From NCBI GenBank assembly GCA_017395725.1, contig JAFQOB010000175.1, positions 1 to 9,380 on the forward strand: a stretch of DNA of 9,380 nt. Direction: 5' to 3'. Both the position numbers and the translations under genes were made by a program. This document shows positions 5,701 to 9,380 of this stretch, one piece after another. Below the pieces are notes generated by a model. The model was not told the DNA's origin, did not search any database, and saw nothing but the letters and a program-made list of their open reading frames with translations. This stretch comes from Clostridia bacterium. Lineage in GTDB: Bacteria; Bacillota_A; Clostridia; Oscillospirales; CAG-272. Position 1 is the stretch's first letter. The number at the start of each line of letters is the position of its first letter.

Positions 5701-6279
5701 TTATTCTTGAATTTCAAACTTTGAAAATCTGTATATGTTTATTATTTTTTTAGGTTCATCTTTTGATACAACCACGTAGAATTTTTCTTTATGCTCGGCA
5801 AAGGTATTGTCAAACGTGTAAGTAGTTTCATATCTGCCGTATTTATAAAAATATATTACCAAGTATTCTCTTTGGTGTCTTCGGTTTCCTCTTAACACAG
5901 AATCAAGATAGTTTACGTCGTCTATATCTACAAAAAATCCGCCGTTTTTCATTCTTATTGCCTTGATTAAGTACCGTATGGTAACATACAGTAAAACCGC
6001 AATCACTCCAATGGCAATTATAAGATTGATAATATATATAGCTTTTTGTCCAATCAGCTGAAATTTCAACAGTCTGTCTGCATTGGCGATAACTTGTTTG
6101 TACCCATTTATTGAAACAGGAAGGCTTACTGTCAAAAGGGGCACAAGCAAAAGGGTAATTATCAATGAGAATATAAATTCTCCCCAGCTCAACCAAGCTA
6201 CCTGTTTTTCAATCTGTTTTTTAGTTATTATTTTTTTACCTATGTATTCACCGTATTTGTTATAATTATTTCTCTTCAT
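5701..6279 (-). CDS. Two-transmembrane protein of unknown function
   Basis: A 192-aa protein that I do not recognise. The N-terminal ~30 residues are basic and polar (MKRNNYNKYGEYIGKK...). Hydrophobic helices span about 33-54 and 80-100, with a short loop of about 25 residues between them. A ~90-residue hydrophilic C-terminal domain rich in Tyr, Lys and Phe follows (YLVIYFYKYGRYETTYTF...). The charge pattern places both termini in the cytoplasm. The ATG at 6279 is chosen over an in-frame codon at 6303 because GGAGGAG lies 5 bases upstream. It is 26 bases after sfsA and 14 bases before bcp, so it belongs to the same operon. The C-terminal domain could be a small PH-like or sensing domain, but nothing in the sequence proves this. 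Confidence 0.82.
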   Translation of the reverse strand: MKRNNYNKYGEYIGKKIITKKQIEKQVAWLSWGEFIFSLIITLLLVPLLTVSLPVSINGYKQVIANADRLLKFQLIGQKAIYIINLIIAIGVIAVLLYVTIRYLIKAIRMKNGGFFVDIDDVNYLDSVLRGNRRHQREYLVIYFYKYGRYETTYTFDNTFAEHKEKFYVVVSKDEPKKIINIYRFSKFEIQE

Positions 6280-6305
6280 TAAAACTCCTCCAATAGACAA
6301 CACTT

Positions 6306-6986
6306 TTACAAAACAACGTCAACAAAACCGTCTATATCAAAACCCTCTTCGCATACGTTGCAATTTACACAGCATATATTTACACCCTTATTCTTTGCAA
6401 GCTTTAACGCTTCGGCAAATTTTGGGTCGGTTTGAATGTTTGGTGTAAAATATTTACATTTTTTCATTTGCACAACAAAAAATATATATGCATCAAAACC
6501 GTTTTCTTTGGCGTCAATAAGCTCGTTTATATGCTTGACACCCCGTTCTGTAGGCGCATCGGGAAAAAGAACAACTCCGTCTTTTTCAAGGGTTACACCC
6601 TTTACTTCCACAAAGATTTTTCTGCCGTCTGCCTCTATATAATAGTCGAAACGTGAATTTTTGTATTTACATTCGGGCTTTATAAGGGTTATGTTCTTGA
6701 AATAAGTCCCCTTTTCCACCCATTCGCCGAAAACCTTATTGGGTGCTTGACTGTCGATATTTATAAGCTCGTTATTCTTATATACGCCTATCAGGTCATA
6801 TTCGGTCTTTCTAGTAGGGTTATCGGTCTTTTCTAATATGACCCTAACTCCCTCAATAAGCAGTTCGCGGCATCTTCCCGTATTCTTTACGTGGCATACC
6901 TTTTTTTCGCCGTCTACCTCTACTTCTGCAATAAACCTGTTTGGACGTGCTATAAATATACCGCTAATTTTGTTTTTGTATTTCAT
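6306..6986 (-). CDS. sfsA: SfsA family DNA/RNA nuclease
   Basis: A 226-aa SfsA protein, the family once named sugar fermentation stimulation protein and now known to have nuclease activity in E. coli. Conserved blocks are in order: RPNRFIAEV, the OB-fold region HVKNTGRCRELL (32-43), SRFDYYIE with D114, FVEVKGVTLE with E127 and K129 (the PD-(D/E)XK active site), and FPDAPTERGVKH. The C-terminus has an unusual cysteine group, ICCVNCNVC (C205, C206, C209, C212). The ATG at 6986 is used rather than the in-frame TTG at 7001, because GGGGA precedes it and the protein then starts at the family N-terminus. It is the first gene of a leftward three-gene operon with its own extended -10 promoter. Confidence 0.95.
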   Translation of the reverse strand: MKYKNKISGIFIARPNRFIAEVEVDGEKKVCHVKNTGRCRELLIEGVRVILEKTDNPTRKTEYDLIGVYKNNELINIDSQAPNKVFGEWVEKGTYFKNITLIKPECKYKNSRFDYYIEADGRKIFVEVKGVTLEKDGVVLFPDAPTERGVKHINELIDAKENGFDAYIFFVVQMKKCKYFTPNIQTDPKFAEALKLAKNKGVNICCVNCNVCEEGFDIDGFVDVVL

Positions 6987-7016
6987 AAAACTATTCCCCA
7001 AGTACAGTATAGAAAT

Positions 7017-7045
7017 ATTTTACCACACCCACTCAAAATAAGCAA
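7017..7045 (-). promoter_or_regulatory. Promoter of the sfsA operon
   Basis: On the reverse strand, TTGCTT (7040-7045), a 17-base spacer and TAAAAT (7017-7022) with an extended TGG directly before the -10. Transcription would start near 7010, about 24 bases before the ATG at 6986. Confidence 0.6.
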
Positions 7046-7100
7046 TATCATTTTCATTTTGCAGTTTCAATAAAAATACATATATGCGGTAAATATCCAA

Positions 7101-7118
7101 AAACTTTCAAAAAAGTTT
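7101..7118. repeat. AAACTTT/AAAGTTT hairpin in divergent region
   Basis: AAACTTT (7101-7107) pairs with AAAGTTT (7112-7118) around a 4-base loop, with some further A/T pairing outside. It lies just upstream of the DUF4317 promoter. The same core recurs at 8334-8353. With no operon ending here it is unlikely to be an ordinary terminator. The rest of the 7046-7188 gap holds only the DUF4317 promoter and ribosome binding site. Confidence 0.45.
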
Positions 7119-7130
7119 ATTTTTATAATA

Positions 7131-7159
7131 TTGCAAGTTCAATGCAAAAATGGTATAAT
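7131..7159 (+). promoter_or_regulatory. Promoter of the DUF4317 gene
   Basis: TTGCAA (7131-7136), a 17-base spacer and a perfect TATAAT (7154-7159) preceded by TGG (extended -10). Transcription would start near 7166, and the ribosome binding site AGGAGA follows just before the ATG at 7189. Confidence 0.72.
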
Positions 7160-7188
7160 GGTTTACTTATTAGATTAGGAGAATTAAA

Positions 7189-8316
7189 ATGACAGATAAG
7201 GATCTACGCGAAATACGCAGACGTTTTCGCCCCGACAAAAATAATATAACTTACATACGAGGCTGTATCGTTAATTCCACCAAGAATATAGTTGCAAACT
7301 TTTCACAGCCTTTGGCTACCGTTTCAACCGAAGAATCGGAAAAGCTTCTTGCAGTAATGAAAAAGACTCTTTCCGGCTCTCTCGGTACAAACCTGCTTAC
7401 TCTCAACTTCAGCACAAAACAGGTTGAAAGCAGTGAAGAACACGGTCTTTTGTCAGCATTACGCTCTTCGGGTCTTAAAGACGAAGATGCACTCAACAAG
7501 TTTTATGCAAAGGTTATTGACAGCGTAAAGTTTGAAGGCGGCTTTGCAATACTTATAGCATACGATACCTACGACGTTTTCTCATATTCAAAGGACGGCG
7601 GAAAAGACGACGTTTCATCACAGATGTTTCCATATATCATCTGCAGTATTTGTCCCATAAAGCCCCTTTCCACAGGTCTCTACTTCAAAAACGAAGAGAA
7701 TCTTTTGCGTTCTGTTTCTCTGCAAACAGTTCTTGGTTCAACAGAGCTTGGTTTTATGTTCCCCGCATTTGATAACAGAGCCGCAAATATTTACAGTACC
7801 CTCTATTACACAAGAGATATTTCGAATATACACCCCGATTTTATACAGAATTTGTTTAACGTTGACCTGCCTATGTCAGCCGCAGAACAAAAAGAAAACT
7901 TTGGCTGTTGCTTGAAGGATACGCTTATAGACGAGTGCGATTTCGAGGTTGTAAAGACCGTTCATGAGCAAGTTGCCGAGCTTATCGAAGAACATAAGAA
8001 CTCAAAAGATGACGAACCTCTGGCTCTTTCTAAGGAGACTCTGCAAACGGTACTTCAATATGCCGGTATTGAACAAGAAAAAGTTGAAGAATTCGGCAAT
8101 AAATTTGATGAACAGTTCGGAAAGAATGCCGAGGTTGCTCCCAAAAGTATTGTAGAAGTAAATAAATTCCAGCTTGAAACCGCCGACGTTTCAATAAAAG
8201 TCAATCCCGAAAGAAAAGACCTCGTTTCTACACAGATTATAAATGGGGTAAAATATATATTGATTCGCGCCGAGGGCGGAGTCGAGCTAAACGGAATTGA
8301 CATTGATATAAAGTAA
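7189..8316 (+). CDS. DUF4317 family protein, function unknown
   Basis: A 375-aa protein that matches the DUF4317 family as I know it from Clostridia. The recognisable parts are the start DLREIRRRFRPDKNNITYIRGCIVN, the segment MKKTLSGSLGTNLL (about 57-70), FSTKQV...EEHGLLSALRSSGLKD, a conserved IAYDTYDV and the YIICSICPIKP block. The second half is acidic and contains a helical stretch (about 255-310). No membrane segment, signal peptide or catalytic motif is visible, so the protein is probably cytoplasmic; no function is established. It has a strong promoter, and AGGAGA lies 6 bases before the ATG. It is followed after 74 bases by rlmA on the same strand, with a hairpin between them, so the two may be partly co-transcribed. 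Confidence 0.9.
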   Translation: MTDKDLREIRRRFRPDKNNITYIRGCIVNSTKNIVANFSQPLATVSTEESEKLLAVMKKTLSGSLGTNLLTLNFSTKQVESSEEHGLLSALRSSGLKDEDALNKFYAKVIDSVKFEGGFAILIAYDTYDVFSYSKDGGKDDVSSQMFPYIICSICPIKPLSTGLYFKNEENLLRSVSLQTVLGSTELGFMFPAFDNRAANIYSTLYYTRDISNIHPDFIQNLFNVDLPMSAAEQKENFGCCLKDTLIDECDFEVVKTVHEQVAELIEEHKNSKDDEPLALSKETLQTVLQYAGIEQEKVEEFGNKFDEQFGKNAEVAPKSIVEVNKFQLETADVSIKVNPERKDLVSTQIINGVKYILIRAEGGVELNGIDIDIK

Positions 8317-8327
8317 GAGTATACAAC

Positions 8328-8359
8328 CTTAAGAAACTTTTTGAAAAAAGTTTCTTAAG
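8328..8359. repeat. Perfect 13-bp hairpin between DUF4317 gene and rlmA
   Basis: CTTAAGAAACTTT (8328-8340) pairs with AAAGTTTCTTAAG (8347-8359), and the T and A runs at the tip can extend the stem. No T run follows on the plus strand, so it is not a standard intrinsic terminator; it could attenuate transcription, stabilise mRNA or be a dispersed repeat. Its core matches the hairpin at 7101-7118. Confidence 0.6.
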
Positions 8360-8390
8360 AATCTTCAAAAACTTTAAAAAGGGATTTATT

Positions 8391-9167
8391 ATGTTCATTT
8401 GTCCTGTGTGTAAAGAAAAGCTGACAGAACTTGAGAAAAGCTTTGTTTGCCCTAATAATCATAATTTTGATAAGGCTAAACAAGGGTACGTTAATTTACT
8501 TATGTCCAGTAAGCAAGGCAATCACGGCGACGACAAGCTTATGGTAAAAGCAAGGCAGACTTTTCTTGAAAAAGGTTATTATGCGCCAATGCGTGAAGCC
8601 GTAAATACTGTCTTAGGCAAAGGAAATACCGTTCTTGACGCAGGTTGCGGCGAGGGTTATTATACAAACCTTTTTGCTGAAGACAACAATGTTTTTGGCA
8701 TTGACGTGTCCAAAGAAGCACTGAAAGTAGCGGCTCGAAAGTGCAAAAATGCCGCTTTCGCGGTTGCAAGTATATACGAGTTGCCTTTTACCAATAATTC
8801 CTTTGACGTGTGCATAAATATATTTGCCCCCGACAGCCCGACGGAATTTTTACGTATACTTAAACCAAAAGGCAGACTCATAATGGTTACACCTATGGAA
8901 AACCATTTGTTTGAGCTAAAAAAGGCAGTATATGAAGTGCCCTATAAAAACGAATACGTTAACCCCGAGAGAGACGGATATATTATAAAATCTTCAACCG
9001 AGCTGAAATATGATATAACCCTTGAAACGAATGAAGATATTGTTTCTCTCTTTAAAATGACGCCATATTATTATAACACTTCTCCCGCAGACAGACAAAA
9101 ACTCGACATTATTGATACTTTAAAAACAAGAGTCGAATTTCTTGTTACAGAATATGAAAAAATATAA
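8391..9167 (+). CDS. rlmA: 23S rRNA (guanine-N1)-methyltransferase, RlmA family
   Basis: A 258-aa SAM-dependent methyltransferase of the RlmA group, which methylates N1 of a guanine in helix 35 of 23S rRNA (G745 in the Gram-negative type, G748 in the type called TlrB/RlmA(II)). The N-terminal zinc site is complete: C4, C7, C20 and H24. It is followed by FDKAKQGYVNLL, a signature block of the family. SAM motif I is VLDAGCGEGYY (81-91), then FGIDVSKEALKVAA and VASIYELPF. FKMTPYYYNTSP (near 224-235) matches the LLxMTPF region of the family. The ATG at 8391 has AAAAAGGGA upstream and gives the standard N-terminus. Gram-positive members are usually type II; which of the two bases is methylated cannot be told here. 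Confidence 0.94.
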   Translation: MFICPVCKEKLTELEKSFVCPNNHNFDKAKQGYVNLLMSSKQGNHGDDKLMVKARQTFLEKGYYAPMREAVNTVLGKGNTVLDAGCGEGYYTNLFAEDNNVFGIDVSKEALKVAARKCKNAAFAVASIYELPFTNNSFDVCINIFAPDSPTEFLRILKPKGRLIMVTPMENHLFELKKAVYEVPYKNEYVNPERDGYIIKSSTELKYDITLETNEDIVSLFKMTPYYYNTSPADRQKLDIIDTLKTRVEFLVTEYEKI

Positions 9168-9215
9168 ATATCTTGCCACAAAACATTAAAGTATGTTTTA
9201 TGGCAAGATATTTTT
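9166..9215. terminator. Long bidirectional terminator between rlmA and a convergent gene
   Basis: Outer arms 9166-9178 and 9201-9213 (core TATCTTGCCA/TGGCAAGATA) pair over 13 bp. After one C-A mismatch, AAAACAT (9180-9186) pairs with ATGTTTT (9193-9199) around a 6-base loop. A T run follows on the plus strand to 9215, and an A-rich run before it supplies U residues in the leftward direction. It overlaps the rlmA stop codon. Confidence 0.85.
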
Positions 9216-9218
9216 GTT

Positions 9219-9380
9219 TTAAGATTCTTTTCGTTTTTGTCTTCTTACTCGGTTGATATGCCTTTCAAAATCTCCGCTGTTTATCAGCTCTGCTAAAACA
9301 AGCTGTTCGAAAGCAGGTACGGGGCAAGTATAAAACCCCACTTTTTTGGCAAACATCTCTATACATTTTTTGGGCAATAC
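9219..9380 (-). pseudogene. MocR-like (GntR/aminotransferase) C-terminal segment, probably truncated
   Basis: The reverse strand is open from the right edge for 53 codons to a TAA at 9219. The peptide contains FYTCPVPAFEQLVLAELI, then NSGDFERHINRVRR, closely resembling the region of MocR/PdxR-type regulators where a PLP-dependent aminotransferase domain follows a GntR helix-turn-helix. Those proteins normally continue with about 90 further residues after HINRMRxxY. Here the frame stops nine residues after HINR, immediately before the terminator at 9166-9215. Neither of the other frames I followed restores the missing part. The gene is therefore probably 3'-truncated and perhaps inactive; the 5' part is outside the window. 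A plain aminotransferase of the same fold is an alternative. Confidence 0.65.

Noticed and set aside
8328..8359. Intrinsic terminator after the DUF4317 gene
   Set aside because: The stem is perfect but AT-rich, and no T run follows in the direction of transcription.

Overview
The window looks like the chromosome of a low-GC, Gram-positive anaerobe of class Clostridia, probably a gut member of Oscillospirales (Ruminococcaceae-like). The grounds are AT-rich intergenic DNA with sigma-A type promoters and AGGAG-type ribosome binding sites, a DUF4317 protein (a family I know from Clostridia), and short palindromic CCTCATCC...GGAGAAGG repeats. Genus cannot be fixed from the sequence alone.

Region 1 (1-3230) is a small catabolic locus. 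A DapA/N-acetylneuraminate-lyase-type aldolase and an overlapping FAD-dependent oxidoreductase (cut by the left edge) run leftward. An AraC-family cupin regulator runs rightward from a shared divergent promoter region, where one inverted repeat carries the -35 elements of both promoters. The 3' end of the AraC gene is fused, out of frame, to the last ~50 codons of a broken nadE, followed by a strong terminator.

Region 2 (3229-4616) holds a leftward gene for a single-pass membrane protein with a TPR-like stalk and about ten YD (RHS-type) repeats, with its own promoter. Just upstream lies a leftward-reading terminator.

Region 3 (4643-5226) is the most unusual part. A 127-aa DUF559/Vsr-like PD-(D/E)XK nuclease gene is boxed in by two exact 51-bp inverted repeats, each made of two small hairpins. 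A diverged third copy of the same architecture stands alone 32 bp away. The gene fills almost all the space between the arms, so this looks like a compact repeat-plus-nuclease element, formally similar to REP/RAYT arrangements but with a different enzyme. No transposase is present.

Region 4 (5234-7045) is a leftward operon of sfsA, a two-TM protein of unknown function, and a Bcp/PrxQ peroxiredoxin. The nuclease element sits between this operon and the next terminator that reads in its direction.

Region 5 (7131-9380) runs rightward: a DUF4317 gene, then an rlmA-type 23S rRNA methyltransferase, ending in a long terminator. From the right edge, the C-terminal end of a MocR/aminotransferase-like gene converges on this terminator and stops about 90 residues earlier than its family normally does.

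No tRNA, rRNA, riboswitch or CRISPR array was recognised.
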